A stretch of DNA of 60,198 nucleotides from Thermocaproicibacter sp036844765 (GCA_036844765.1 DAIUFE010000009.1:1-60198); one strand, 5' to 3'. Positions 8,383-18,309 are shown, counted from the stretch's first letter. A program made the numbers and translations. The notes: generated by a model from the sequence alone, not told the origin.

Positions 8383-8829
8383 TCAATTCTGAAGGATCAG
8401 CGATTTTGCGGTATGCTCGTCCTTTCTTGCCGGGCAGATATTATAGACCTTGCCGTCCTTCGCGACCATGGAAATCGGGATGTGCGGCAGAAGTTTATGT
8501 AAGATTTCGATGAACCCGTTCACGGGGGCCTCCGCCATACCGGTCACGATATGCACGGCCCCTTCTTTTTTTGCGACGCCCGCCGCCATCAGCGGGGCGT
8601 CGTCGTTGAAATAGACCGACATCTCCGCGTCGGCGGCGCGCGCCGTCTGACGCAGATACTCCAGTTCCTCGCAGTCCGTGTCGAATCCGGCGGAAGCGGG
8701 CTGCACGCACAACACCTGCATCGGGATGGAAAGCTCCTCCGCGATTTTCCTCCCGGCCCGGATCAGCCTGTCGCAGTCGCGCTGACCTGTGACGCAGACA
8801 AGGACCGACCTGCTTTTTTTCAAATCCAT
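8383..8829 (-). CDS. Small universal-stress/KdpD-type alpha/beta protein
   Basis: 148 residues. The N-terminal half, VLVCVTGQRDCDRLIRAGRK and then MQVLCVQPAS, resembles the USP domain of KdpD sensor kinases (strand, basic helix, strand), and VHIVTGMAE could be the later nucleotide-binding strand; however a full GxxG(9)GS/T signature is not clear. It starts at ATG with AAAGGGGGC directly upstream. Alone in its transcription unit, with a TATACT element at 8849-8854 as possible -10. It may bind ATP or another nucleotide, but no role can be given. Confidence 0.6.
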   Translation of the reverse strand: MDLKKSRSVLVCVTGQRDCDRLIRAGRKIAEELSIPMQVLCVQPASAGFDTDCEELEYLRQTARAADAEMSVYFNDDAPLMAAGVAKKEGAVHIVTGMAEAPVNGFIEILHKLLPHIPISMVAKDGKVYNICPARKDEHTAKSLILQN

Positions 8830-9050
8830 GCCCCCTTTCCCATCTCCAAGTATATGCGCGCGCTATTCGGAATTTGAAAACAGATGATGCATGGAGTATG
8901 AACAGCCTGTAAAATCGACCGTCTGAAAAATCTTCCGCGGCGCTCCGCAGCCCTATGGTAACATAAAATCCCGAAAAGATCAAATCAAATATGGATTTTT
9001 TAACCGAAACGCATCAAAAGCCGTCCGCGCGGGGCGCGGCGGCTTTTGCG
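8830..9050. other. Intergenic stretch between two minus-strand genes
   Basis: About 260 bases lie between the USP-like gene and the M23 gene. Next to the USP gene is a possible -10, TATACT, on the minus strand (8849-8854) without a good -35. Near 9017-9047 a stem AAAAGCCG/CGGCTTTT with a GC-rich inner part forms a second hairpin behind the M23 terminator. No protein or RNA gene is visible. Confidence 0.5.
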
Positions 9051-9078
9051 AAAAGCCCCGGGGGCAATCCTCCGGGGC
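9051..9078 (-). terminator. Intrinsic terminator of the M23 peptidase gene
   Basis: Read on the minus strand, GCCCCGG (9078-9072) and CCGGGGC (9061-9055) form the stem, strengthened by inner G-C pairs, and CTTTTCGC follows. A second T-flanked hairpin lies 4-40 nt further on, so the gene ends in two terminators in tandem. Confidence 0.8.
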
Positions 9079-9090
9079 GTATTTTCGGCT

Positions 9091-9801
9091 TTATTGCAGG
9101 ACGGTCAGAGGGTCGATATACTTGCCGCCCTTTTTCAGGGCGAAATGCAGGTGCGGCGCATCCATCTGCTCGATGGGGACGACGCCGACCGTGCCGATCT
9201 TCTGGCTCTGCTCGACCGAGGCGCCCTCCTTGACGGAGGTCTCGTCCAGGCCGCAGTACCAGGCCTCCAGTTCCCCGTGGCTGATGATCACGACGTTGCC
9301 GAGGCGGTCGTCCTTATAGACGCGCTTCACGATGCCGTCCGCGACGGCGCCCACCGTTTCGCCCTTCTTGGCGCTCAGGTCGATGCCCGTGTGCGCGCGC
9401 CAGTCGTCCGTCGTTTTGGAGTAGACGGGGTTTTCGCTGAATTTCTGCTGCAGGGCGCCCTCCACCGGGAAGGCGTATTTCTGCGGCTGGGCCGCCGTCT
9501 GCTTCGCCGGCGCCTTGGAGACGGCGGGGACGGACGGTTTGGAGACTTCCGGCTTGGCGCTCGACGCCGGTTTGGATTCCGCCGGAACCGATTCGGGCGC
9601 CGAAGATTCCGTCACAAAGACCCCGCTGGCGGTGTTGTTGACGTTTTCGGCCCGGCTTTCCGTTTCCCCCTGGGGAGCGGCGTAATTCACCACGCTGTCA
9701 TAGGTCGTCCATGCGGCCACGCCCACTGCGATCAGGCAGACGCCGAGGGCGATATAAAATCCCTTGTTGCTTTTGCCGCCTTTTTGTATGCGAAGATTCA
9801 A
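9091..9801 (-). CDS. SpoIIQ-like membrane-anchored M23 metallopeptidase
   Basis: I use the TTG at 9801, which has GGAGG 8 nt upstream; a GTG 9 nt earlier would sit on the ribosome site itself. The 236-residue product has a short basic start, one membrane helix (GFYIALGVCLIAVGVAAW), a Ser/Pro/Lys-rich linker of about 70 residues, and a C-terminal LytM/M23 domain. The zinc ligands are present: H137 and D141 in HTGID, and H219 in HLHF. The YCGLDETSVKEG segment is the usual SpoIIQ form. In sporulating cells SpoIIQ sits in the forespore membrane and pairs with SpoIIIAH to form the engulfment channel. No spoIID neighbour is seen, so the assignment rests on architecture. Confidence 0.7.
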   Translation of the reverse strand: MNLRIQKGGKSNKGFYIALGVCLIAVGVAAWTTYDSVVNYAAPQGETESRAENVNNTASGVFVTESSAPESVPAESKPASSAKPEVSKPSVPAVSKAPAKQTAAQPQKYAFPVEGALQQKFSENPVYSKTTDDWRAHTGIDLSAKKGETVGAVADGIVKRVYKDDRLGNVVIISHGELEAWYCGLDETSVKEGASVEQSQKIGTVGVVPIEQMDAPHLHFALKKGGKYIDPLTVLQ

Positions 9802-9888
9802 TGGCTCCACCTCCGACCCTATTTTGACCCCAAAACGGGGCCGCTATTCGGCCGGGGCGGGAAACGCGAAAATTTTTTGGCGGGGCGG

Positions 9889-11499
9889 CTACTCTTTGCC
9901 GGCGCCGATAAAATCGACCCCGCCTGAATAGGGGTGGAAGACGACGCCGGTCACGCCCTTCGCGCAGGCGTAGTAGTGCTTCTCATAAAAAAGCGGGTAG
10001 AAAACGGCGTGCGCGTTCAGGTACTTTTCGGCCTGCGCGTAAGCCGCCGCCGCTTCGGCCCCGCTTTTCGACTGCGCGGCGGCGACGGCGGCGTCGTAGG
10101 CGGGGTCCGCCAGGCCGGCCGGGTTGCCGGCGGCGCCGGTGCAGAACAGCGAAAGGACGGAGAGCGGCCCCCCGGAGGGCGTCAGCGGTAGCAGCGCGGC
10201 GGAAAAATCCCCCGATGCCGTCCGCGCGGCCAGTTTGTCGGCGCTCAGCGGTTCCATGTTGAAGTAATTGTGGAACCGGGCGTTCCACGAGGCGATCATC
10301 TCGTTCAGCATCAGCTTGGCGGCGCCGTCGTCCGCGCACAGCACGGCGAACGACCCCGTTTTTTCAAGCTTCAGCTCCGCGAGGCCCTGCGCCAGGGTCT
10401 GCGCGGCGTTCGGATCCTGCCGGAGGTAGAACGGGCCGCCCGCCGCCGACCGGTAGCTCGCGCCGTCGATCTCGGCCGAGGGCAGCACGATGTTTTCCGC
10501 GGCGGAGGCGTTTTCCGGCACGTGCCTGAGCACGTCCGTGCGTGAAAACGACTGCGCGAACGCCCGCCTTGCCTTTTCGTTCCGGAACAGGGGCGACTGC
10601 AGGTTGAAGCAAAGGCCCCAGGTCGTATCCTCGAACGACGTGAGCGTGCATCCCGCCGCTTTGGCGTCCGCCGTGCGGGAGAACGGCACCGCGGCGGCGT
10701 CCGTTTTCCCGGAAGTCAGCGCGGCGACAGGGTCGGCGTAGTCAGCCGCGTCGCCGATGCTGAAATCCACGGCGGCGGGCAGCGGCGCCCGTGCCCCCCG
10801 GTAGGTGGAGGACCGCCGGAGGTTCAGGTATTTCCCGTGGTCCCATCCGTATTTTCCGTCGATCTCGAAGGGCCCGTTCCCCAGCAGATATTTTTTGTCG
10901 AGGCCGTACCGCCCCTGCGTCGAGTCGAAGAATTTCTCGTTGCAGGGCATGAAGACCGCCGCGGCGGTCAGCTTTGGGAACCCGGGCACCGGGTATTCCA
11001 GCTCGACGGTCAGGGTGCGGCCGGCCGCGGAGACGCCCAGCGCCTGCGGGGGCATGCTGCCGGCCCGCACGGCGCGCGCGTTTTTGATGCAGTACATCTG
11101 CGCGCTGGCGGAGGAGCCGGTGGAAGGGTCCAGCGCGCGGCGGAACGCGAACGCGAAATCCGCGGCCGTCACGGGCGTTCCGTCCGACCATTTCGCGTCC
11201 GCGCGCAGGGTGAACGTGAACCGCCGGCCGCCGTCTTCCGACTTCCAGCTCTCCGCCGCGCCGGGATGCGGCTTTTCGTCCGCCCCCAGGCGCGTGAGGC
11301 CCTCGAAAAGCGCCTGCACCGCCGTCGCCGCCTCCGGGCCGGACGCAATCTGCGGGTCGAGGGTCTCCGGCTCGGCGCCGAGGTGATAGAGGATCGTTTT
11401 GTCCGCGTTTTTCGCGGGACCCTTTCCGCAGGCCGCGGAGAAAAGCAGCAGCGCGCAGGCCAGCGAGGCCGCGGCCCTGCGCAGGAAATGCGGAGACAT
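9889..11499 (-). CDS. Oligopeptide-type ABC transporter substrate-binding lipoprotein (orphan)
   Basis: 536 residues, family SBP_bac_5. The N terminus ends in LLLFSAACGKG, a lipobox, so the protein is lipid-anchored outside the membrane. The mature start ILYHLGAEPETLDPQIASG, the FTLRADAKWSDGTPVTAADF signature near residue 100 and the LLGNGPFEI segment are diagnostic of OppA/DppA proteins. AAAGGAGGGGG precedes the ATG. No permease or ATPase genes lie beside it, so it must feed a transporter encoded elsewhere or act as a pheromone or peptide receptor. The start is served by a good promoter at 11561-11589. Confidence 0.88.
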   Translation of the reverse strand: MSPHFLRRAAASLACALLLFSAACGKGPAKNADKTILYHLGAEPETLDPQIASGPEAATAVQALFEGLTRLGADEKPHPGAAESWKSEDGGRRFTFTLRADAKWSDGTPVTAADFAFAFRRALDPSTGSSASAQMYCIKNARAVRAGSMPPQALGVSAAGRTLTVELEYPVPGFPKLTAAAVFMPCNEKFFDSTQGRYGLDKKYLLGNGPFEIDGKYGWDHGKYLNLRRSSTYRGARAPLPAAVDFSIGDAADYADPVAALTSGKTDAAAVPFSRTADAKAAGCTLTSFEDTTWGLCFNLQSPLFRNEKARRAFAQSFSRTDVLRHVPENASAAENIVLPSAEIDGASYRSAAGGPFYLRQDPNAAQTLAQGLAELKLEKTGSFAVLCADDGAAKLMLNEMIASWNARFHNYFNMEPLSADKLAARTASGDFSAALLPLTPSGGPLSVLSLFCTGAAGNPAGLADPAYDAAVAAAQSKSGAEAAAAYAQAEKYLNAHAVFYPLFYEKHYYACAKGVTGVVFHPYSGGVDFIGAGKE

Positions 11500-11560
11500 C
11501 GGGACCCCCTCCTTTCCGCCGGCTGCGTCTTTTGCCCGGGAATCCGTTTTGTTCTACGAT

Positions 11561-11589
11561 ATTCTATCATTTCCGCCGTTTTTTTTCAA
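11561..11589 (-). promoter_or_regulatory. Sigma-A type promoter for the peptide-binding lipoprotein
   Basis: On the minus strand TTGAAA (11589-11584), a 17-nt spacer and TAGAAT (11566-11561) lie about 60 nt ahead of the ATG. Confidence 0.7.
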
Positions 11590-11707
11590 TCGGCTCCGCG
11601 GCTTTCCGGCGCGCGCGGGAACGCGCGGGAAAAGGCTTTCGGCCGGCCGCCCGGCGGCCGCCGGCGCCGCGCGCCGGGCGGAGAAAAAATCCTTCCGGGA
11701 TTTTGTG
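11590..11707. other. GC-rich divergent intergenic region
   Basis: Between the two divergent promoters is about 120 nt of very GC-rich DNA with several short self-complementary tracts (for example around GGCCGGCCGCC). No frame with a ribosome site and no terminator with T tract is visible. It may simply separate the promoters, or be the 5' leader DNA of neither gene. Confidence 0.4.
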
Positions 11708-11736
11708 TTGCCAACTGGCAGAATATAGTTTATAAT
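11708..11736 (+). promoter_or_regulatory. Strong sigma-A type promoter for the SH3/lysozyme gene
   Basis: TTGCCA at 11708-11713, a 17-nt spacer and a perfect TATAAT at 11731-11736, in an AT-rich island, 80 nt before the TTG start. It leaves a leader of about 70 nt. Confidence 0.85.
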
Positions 11737-11815
11737 TGATAAAAACGCAGAATTTTATAACTTCCTGTATTATTCCCCAAAAAGATTGCAGCAATTTGAT
11801 TTGGAGTGAGTTCGA

Positions 11816-14221
11816 TTGCGGAAATTTTTCGGAAAATCGGCGGGATTTCTCCGGGCCGCGATCCTGTGCGCATGCGTGCTGGCCCTGGCGGCGCCGCGCG
11901 TCCCCGCGGCCTCGGCCGCTTCGGCCCGGACGACGGATTACCTGAACCTGCGCGCGGGCGCCGGAACCGGTACGAAAGTCCTCCTGACGCTCGGGAAAAA
12001 CGTGGCCGTGACGGTCCTCGACAATTCCGACCCGGAGTGGGCGCGGGTGCAGACCGAAGGGGGAAAGGTCGGTTACTGCTTCAAGCAGTACCTGAGCTTT
12101 TCCGGCGCGGGGCAGGCTCCCCAGCAGTCCTCCGGCGCGGGGACGGCCCTCACGACGGCGAACCTGAACCTGCGGCAGGGGCCGTCGCTCGGCAGCGCGA
12201 TCGAAACCGTCCTGAAAAAAGGCTCGTCCCTTACGGTCCTCGACAGCTCCGACCCCGAATGGGCGCGGGTGCAGGCGGCGGACGGGCGGCAGGGCTGGTG
12301 CTCCAAAACGTATCTGAAAATGACGGCGGCGGGCGCGCCGCCGCAAACTTCCCCCTCCGGCACGCAGGCTTCCCCTTCCGGCGCGACGGCCACCACCACG
12401 GATTATCTGAACCTGCGCGCGGGCGCGGGGACGAACTATCCGGTGCTGCTGACCCTTGCGAAGGGCGTGACGGCGTCCGTGCTCGACGATTCCAATTCCG
12501 GCTGGGTGAAGGTCCGGACCCAGAGCGGCCGCGAGGGCTGGTGCAGCCGGCAGTACCTCAGGCTTTCGGGCGGAACGCCCGCCGCGCCCGGGCAGACCGG
12601 CGGGGAAACATCCGGCGGACAGACCGGCGGCGCGGTGACGGGCGCGAAGGTGACGGCCGACCTGCTCCGCCTGAGGGAGCAGGCGAGCACGTCGAGCAGG
12701 ATCCTCGACAACCTGCCGAACGGCACGGTGCTCCAGGTGCTGGACGATTCGCTTTCCGGCTGGGTCAAGGTGCAGACGTCCGGCGGGAAAACGGGCTACG
12801 TCAGCGCGCAGTACGTCACGCTGCTGAAGGAAGGGGAGGAAACGGAGCCCCCGGAGCCTTCGGCCGGGCCGGTGACCCTTTCCGAAACGTCCGCGAGCCT
12901 GCACGCCGGGCAGACGCTTTATCTGAAGGCGTCGTCGGGCGCCGCCGTTTCGTGGTCGAGCAGCGACGCGGCCGTCGCGGCGGTGTCGAACGGCTTTGTG
13001 ACCGCGGTCTCCGCCGGAACCGCGGCGATCACCGCGTCCTCCTCGGGCGGCAGCGCCGCGTGCACCGTGACCGTCTCGGCGGCGGAGCCCGTCCGCACGG
13101 CCTATGCGTCGCCCAACATCGCTGCGCCCGGGCAGGCCGTGACCTTCGTCGCGGTTACCGACGCGCTGCGGGACGGCGTCCGCTTTTCCGTGACCCCGCC
13201 GGGCGGCGGGAGCCTGACGGTCGACGCGCAGGGCTGCACCCCCCAGACGACCAACGGGGTCGAGACGAAGGTCTGGAAGGGGACCGCGGTCCTGCCCTCG
13301 GCCGGGCTGTATTCGTTCACGGCGTATTCGTCCCGGAACGGCGCTTACGACGGCGCCGGGTTTTCCTCCGACGTGCTGGTCGCCCGGGAGGAGAGCTTTT
13401 CCGAGACCACGGACGAGGAGCGCCGGGTCAGCGACAGGATGCTGGACCTGATCGCCCGCTGGGAGGGGTACAGCCCCGCGGTCTATACCGACGCGCTCGC
13501 CTCCGGCGGCATCCCTACCGTCGGCTACGGCTGCACCTTCAGCGCGAACGCGGTCTTCTACGACAACCTCAGCGAGACCGAGGCCCGCTCCCTGCTGGTC
13601 AACCGCATCAACCGCTCCTCCTATACCTCCGAGCTGAACCGCATGATCCAGAATTATAATTTCCGCATGAGCCAGAACCAGGCGGACTGCCTGATCAGCT
13701 TCGCCTACAACGTGGGCTCCGGGTATTTCAACGGCGCTCAGGAGATGGATTTCCGCAGGATCATGAAAAACGCCGTCGTGCCGCCGCAGATCCCGGCGGG
13801 CGGCAGCGTCTCCGCATCCGTCACGAAGGACACCGTCCTGCACCCGGACCGCGACAATTCCTCCGCCGGGCTGGAGGACGTTTCCGCCGGCACGCCGGTA
13901 AACGTGACGGCCTGCGATTTTTCCGACACGAAAAACGGCTGGTACGAGGTCCGCCTGGCGGACGGCGGGACCGGTTGGATCAACTCCGGCTACGTGAACC
14001 TCTCCGGTTCGGACAGCCTGGTGCACGACCTGAACTACACGAACGCCTACGCGTTCGGCAGCGAGCTGATCCGCTGGAACCAGGCGGGCGGCAGATTCTA
14101 TGCGGGCCTGTTCTACCGCAGGCTCGGCGAGGCGAACGTCTACAATTACGGCGACTACGGCGCCGCGCGGTATAACCGGTACGGCTACGCCTACCCCAGC
14201 GCCGCCGCGTCCCTGCCGTGA
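11816..14221 (+). CDS. Secreted multi-SH3 protein with Ig-like domain and GH24-type lysozyme domain split by an SH3 insertion
   Basis: 801 residues from a TTG with GGAG 9 nt upstream. Order: Sec signal peptide (to about AASA, residue 35); four bacterial SH3 domains joined by Gly/Thr/Pro linkers, each with a YLNLRAGAG or similar opening; a BIG2 Ig-like domain from about residue 355 (SASLHAGQTLYLKAS, WSSSDAAVAAV); a further beta-rich segment; then a phage-type lysozyme domain. In it E550 (ARWEGYS), D559 (VYTDA) and T568 (IPTVGYG) match the Glu-Asp-Thr triad of T4-type lysozymes. After FRRIMKN a fifth SH3 (about 665-735, with DTKNGWYEVRLADGG) interrupts the domain, which resumes with LIRWNQAGGRFYAGLFYRR. 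Probable exported murein hydrolase, binding walls through SH3 domains. Confidence 0.85.
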   Translation: MRKFFGKSAGFLRAAILCACVLALAAPRVPAASAASARTTDYLNLRAGAGTGTKVLLTLGKNVAVTVLDNSDPEWARVQTEGGKVGYCFKQYLSFSGAGQAPQQSSGAGTALTTANLNLRQGPSLGSAIETVLKKGSSLTVLDSSDPEWARVQAADGRQGWCSKTYLKMTAAGAPPQTSPSGTQASPSGATATTTDYLNLRAGAGTNYPVLLTLAKGVTASVLDDSNSGWVKVRTQSGREGWCSRQYLRLSGGTPAAPGQTGGETSGGQTGGAVTGAKVTADLLRLREQASTSSRILDNLPNGTVLQVLDDSLSGWVKVQTSGGKTGYVSAQYVTLLKEGEETEPPEPSAGPVTLSETSASLHAGQTLYLKASSGAAVSWSSSDAAVAAVSNGFVTAVSAGTAAITASSSGGSAACTVTVSAAEPVRTAYASPNIAAPGQAVTFVAVTDALRDGVRFSVTPPGGGSLTVDAQGCTPQTTNGVETKVWKGTAVLPSAGLYSFTAYSSRNGAYDGAGFSSDVLVAREESFSETTDEERRVSDRMLDLIARWEGYSPAVYTDALASGGIPTVGYGCTFSANAVFYDNLSETEARSLLVNRINRSSYTSELNRMIQNYNFRMSQNQADCLISFAYNVGSGYFNGAQEMDFRRIMKNAVVPPQIPAGGSVSASVTKDTVLHPDRDNSSAGLEDVSAGTPVNVTACDFSDTKNGWYEVRLADGGTGWINSGYVNLSGSDSLVHDLNYTNAYAFGSELIRWNQAGGRFYAGLFYRRLGEANVYNYGDYGAARYNRYGYAYPSAAASLP

Positions 14222-14228
14222 GGCGGAC

Positions 14229-15761
<1,533 letters not shown>

Positions 15762-15798
15762 GCTGTTCCTCCTCCCCGCGGCGGAGGGCCGCCGCCGG

Positions 15799-15827
15799 TT
15801 GACTTCCCGCGGGCGATAGGGTATGAT
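15799..15827 (+). promoter_or_regulatory. Sigma-A type promoter for the SigH-like gene
   Basis: TTGACT at 15799-15804, 17-nt spacer, TATGAT at 15822-15827; about 38 nt before the chosen start. Confidence 0.8.
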
Positions 15828-15865
15828 GGGGACGAAGAATCCACTCGGGCCGCGAGGTGTTGACT

Positions 15866-16465
15866 TTGGCCGATGCAGACCGTTCCTCCCTGGCCGGCTG
15901 TTCGGACGGCCGGCTGGCCGAGCTTGTGAAGCAGGGCGATTCCGAGGCGTTCGCCGAGCTGACGGCGCGCTATATGGCCCTGGTGCGGGCGCGCGCGCAG
16001 CCCCTGCGCGGCGGCTGCGCGGAGCGCGAGGATTTTTGCCAGGAGGGCCTGGTGGGCCTGCTGAACGCGGCCCGCACCTACGACCCGGCGAACGGCGCCT
16101 CGTTCCGCACCTACGCGGGCGTGTGCATCTCGAACCGCATGATCATGGCGTACCGCGCGGCGGCCGGGCGCAAAAACGACCCGCTGCGCAACTTCGTCTC
16201 GCTGAGCGACGAGGGGGCGGACGGATACCCGGCGAGCGACGGCGGCTCCGACCCGGAGGCCCTTCTGGCCGACCGCGAGAGCTTCGAGGCCATGTGCCGG
16301 AAGGTCGAATCCCTGCTCACGCCGCTGGAGCTGCGCGTCCTGCGGCTCTACCTGGGGGGCGGCAGCTACGGCGAGATCGCGCGGGCGCTCTCCGTTCCGC
16401 CCAAGGCGGCCGACAACGCCCTTCAGCGCGCCCGCCTAAAACTCCGGCGCCGCTTCGGCGGCTGA
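15866..16465 (+). CDS. sigH: Sigma-70 family factor, SigH-like
   Basis: I choose TTG at 15866, because GAGGTG lies 6 nt upstream; the GTG at 15857 is itself part of that site. The roughly 199-residue product has region 2 (AELTARYMALVRARA, EREDFCQEGLVGLLNAARTY, and FRTYAGVCISNRM) and region 4 (LRVLRLYLGGGSYGEIARAL, then ADNALQRARLKLRRR). The REDFCQEGLVGL and DNALQRARLKL segments match B. subtilis SigH, the start-of-sporulation and competence sigma factor, from memory. The context differs from the usual one beside rlmB and secE. It should direct RNA polymerase to a special promoter set; a general ECF-type role is the alternative. Confidence 0.8.
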   Translation: MADADRSSLAGCSDGRLAELVKQGDSEAFAELTARYMALVRARAQPLRGGCAEREDFCQEGLVGLLNAARTYDPANGASFRTYAGVCISNRMIMAYRAAAGRKNDPLRNFVSLSDEGADGYPASDGGSDPEALLADRESFEAMCRKVESLLTPLELRVLRLYLGGGSYGEIARALSVPPKAADNALQRARLKLRRRFGG

Positions 16466-16481
16466 GAGGGCGAAGCCCCTT

Positions 16482-16961
16482 TCAGTAGGATTCCGTGCGG
16501 CGCTTCTGGCGCAGATCCCGGCGCTTTTCGGCGGCCCGCCACTCCGCTTTTTCCTCCGGCGTGTCGCAGATCAGGCGCGGCACGGGCGTGGGCCGGCCGT
16601 TCTCGTCCAGCGCCACCAGGACGAGATAGGCGGTGTTGACCAGGCGCCGCTCGCCCGAGATCTCCTCAACGTAGCTGTCGACGCGCACTTCCATGGAGGT
16701 GCGGCCCACATAGGTGAGCCTGCCGTGCAGGACGACCAGGCTGTCGGCCTTGACGGGCGATTTGAACTGGAGGTTGTCGATCTCCGCGGTCGTCACGCTC
16801 CGGTTGCTGTGCCGGCGCGCCACGGCCCCGGCGACGACGTCGATCCATGCGACCAGCTGGCCGCCGAACAGCCGTCTCTGGGAGTTCAGGTGGGCGTAGA
16901 AGACGGTCTGGATCTGCTCGGTCTCGGAATCCGAAATGTGCTTTGCGGCGGGCTCTTCCAT
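16482..16961 (-). CDS. Acyl-CoA thioesterase, hotdog fold (YciA/BACH type)
   Basis: 159 residues from ATG 16961, which has AGGTG 5 nt upstream; a GTG 9 nt earlier overlaps that site. The opening TVFYAHLNSQRRLFGGQLVA contains the family's NSQ...GGQL segment, and WIDVVAGAVARRHS gives the helix with catalytic Asp. It should hydrolyse acyl-CoA esters in the cytosol. Convergent with the sigma factor gene (16 nt between stops, no terminator seen) and divergent from ispD. Confidence 0.87.
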   Translation of the reverse strand: MEEPAAKHISDSETEQIQTVFYAHLNSQRRLFGGQLVAWIDVVAGAVARRHSNRSVTTAEIDNLQFKSPVKADSLVVLHGRLTYVGRTSMEVRVDSYVEEISGERRLVNTAYLVLVALDENGRPTPVPRLICDTPEEKAEWRAAEKRRDLRQKRRTESY

Positions 16962-16998
16962 GTTTTTCACCTATTTTCCAAAGATTTCGCCGCTTTCT

Positions 16999-17027
16999 AC
17001 TATATTCCGAACGGATGCCGATTGCAA
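16999..17027 (-). promoter_or_regulatory. Sigma-A type promoter for the thioesterase gene
   Basis: On the minus strand TTGCAA (17027-17022), 17-nt spacer, TATAGT (17004-16999), about 38 nt ahead of the ATG. I see no equally good promoter for ispD on the plus strand. Confidence 0.7.
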
Positions 17028-17061
17028 GGGGGAAGTTTTCCCCGGCACCCGGGGAAAGGAA

Positions 17062-17778
17062 GTGCGCTTTTTGGGCCGGAACGAGCTTTGCTGGGCGGTG
17101 ATCGCCGCGGCGGGGGCCTCCACGCGGATGGGGGGGACGGATTCCAAGCAGTTTCTCCCGCTCTGCGGGGTGCCCGCCGTCGTGTGGACGCTGCGCGCAT
17201 TCGACGCGGCCGGGACGGTCGCGTCCGTCGTGGCGGTCTGCCGCCGGGAGGACGCTGCCCGGATGCGGGCGTGCGCCGCCCGGTACGGGATCCGGAAGCT
17301 GGCCGCCGTCGTGCCGGGCGGCGATACGCGGCAGGAATCCGTCGCGGCGGGGGTCGCCGCCGTCCCGCCGGAGGCGGTGTTCCTCGCGGTGCACGACGGC
17401 GCGCGCCCGCTGATCACCCCCGGCGAGATCGACGCCTGCGTCCGCGCCGCGGCGCGGTTCCGGGCGGCGGCGCTCGGGGCGCCGGTCAAGGACACCGTCA
17501 AGCTCGTGGACGAAGACCGGAACGTGGTCTCCACGCCGCCCCGCCGCCTGCTGTGGGCCGTGCAGACCCCGCAGGTCTTCGAGCGCGCGCTCTACCTGCG
17601 GGCGCTGGCGCGGGCCCGCGCCGACGGCGCCGACTATACCGACGACTGCCAGCTCGTGGAGCGTCTGGGCGTGCGGGTGCATCTGTGCCGGGGCGGCGGC
17701 GGGAATTTCAAGCTCACGGAGCCGGACGACGCCGCCGCGGCCGAGGCCGTGCTGAGGCGAAGGGAGGAAAAGCGGTGA
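17062..17778 (+). CDS. ispD: 2-C-methyl-D-erythritol 4-phosphate cytidylyltransferase
   Basis: 238 residues from GTG 17062 (GGGGA about 6 nt upstream; TTG at 17071 is an alternative). The nucleotide-binding opening AVIAAAGASTRMGG, then DSKQFLPL, PGGDTRQESVAAG, LAVHDGARPLI, APVKDTVK, WAVQTPQVF and YTDDCQLVE are the full set of IspD motifs. It makes CDP-methylerythritol from MEP and CTP in the non-mevalonate isoprenoid pathway. Overlaps ispF by GTGA, so the two enzymes (steps three and five of the pathway) are co-translated; they are fused in some bacteria but separate here. Confidence 0.95.
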   Translation: MRFLGRNELCWAVIAAAGASTRMGGTDSKQFLPLCGVPAVVWTLRAFDAAGTVASVVAVCRREDAARMRACAARYGIRKLAAVVPGGDTRQESVAAGVAAVPPEAVFLAVHDGARPLITPGEIDACVRAAARFRAAALGAPVKDTVKLVDEDRNVVSTPPRRLLWAVQTPQVFERALYLRALARARADGADYTDDCQLVERLGVRVHLCRGGGGNFKLTEPDDAAAAEAVLRRREEKR

Positions 17779-18254
17779 GGATCGGAGAGGGCTACGACGT
17801 CCACCGGCTCGTGCCGGGGCGAAAGCTGATCCTGGGCGGGGTGGAGATCCCGTTCCCCAAAGGGCTTCTGGGCCATTCGGACGCGGACGTGCTGACCCAC
17901 GCGGTGATGGACGCGCTCCTCGGCGCGGCGGCGCTGGGGGATATCGGCGCGCTGTTCCCGGACGACGACCCCCGCTTTCTCGGCGCGGACAGCCTCCGCC
18001 TGCTGGGGGAGGTCCGCCGCCTGCTGCTGGAAAACGGCTACGGGGTCGGGAACGTCGACGCCACCGTGGCGGCGCAGGCGCCGAGGCTCCGGCCGCATAT
18101 CGGCGCGATGCGCGCGAATCTCGCGCGCGCCTGCGGCGTTCCGCCGGAGCGCGTGAACGTCAAGGCCACCACCGAGGAGGGGCTCGGATTCACCGGCGCC
18201 GGCGAGGGGATTTCCGCCCGCGCCGTATGCCTGATTGAACCGATCGGAAAATAG
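17775..18254 (+). CDS. ispF: 2-C-methyl-D-erythritol 2,4-cyclodiphosphate synthase
   Basis: 159 residues, GTG start inside the ispD stop, with AGGGAGG ahead. Metal-binding D and H are in GYDVHRL; LGHSDADVLTHAVMDALLGA supplies the second metal histidine; the FPDDDPRF loop and the C-terminal VKATTEEGLGFTGAGEGI are fully conserved. It cyclises CDP-ME 2-phosphate to MEcPP with loss of CMP and forms trimers. Followed after 55 nt by the DUF3343 gene, possibly in the same transcript because no terminator is visible. Confidence 0.97.
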   Translation: MRIGEGYDVHRLVPGRKLILGGVEIPFPKGLLGHSDADVLTHAVMDALLGAAALGDIGALFPDDDPRFLGADSLRLLGEVRRLLLENGYGVGNVDATVAAQAPRLRPHIGAMRANLARACGVPPERVNVKATTEEGLGFTGAGEGISARAVCLIEPIGK

Positions 18255-18309
18255 TCAATCGCCTGACCCGCGGCATATCCTGTAGTAAACCCAAGAGGGG
18301 GGATTTGTT

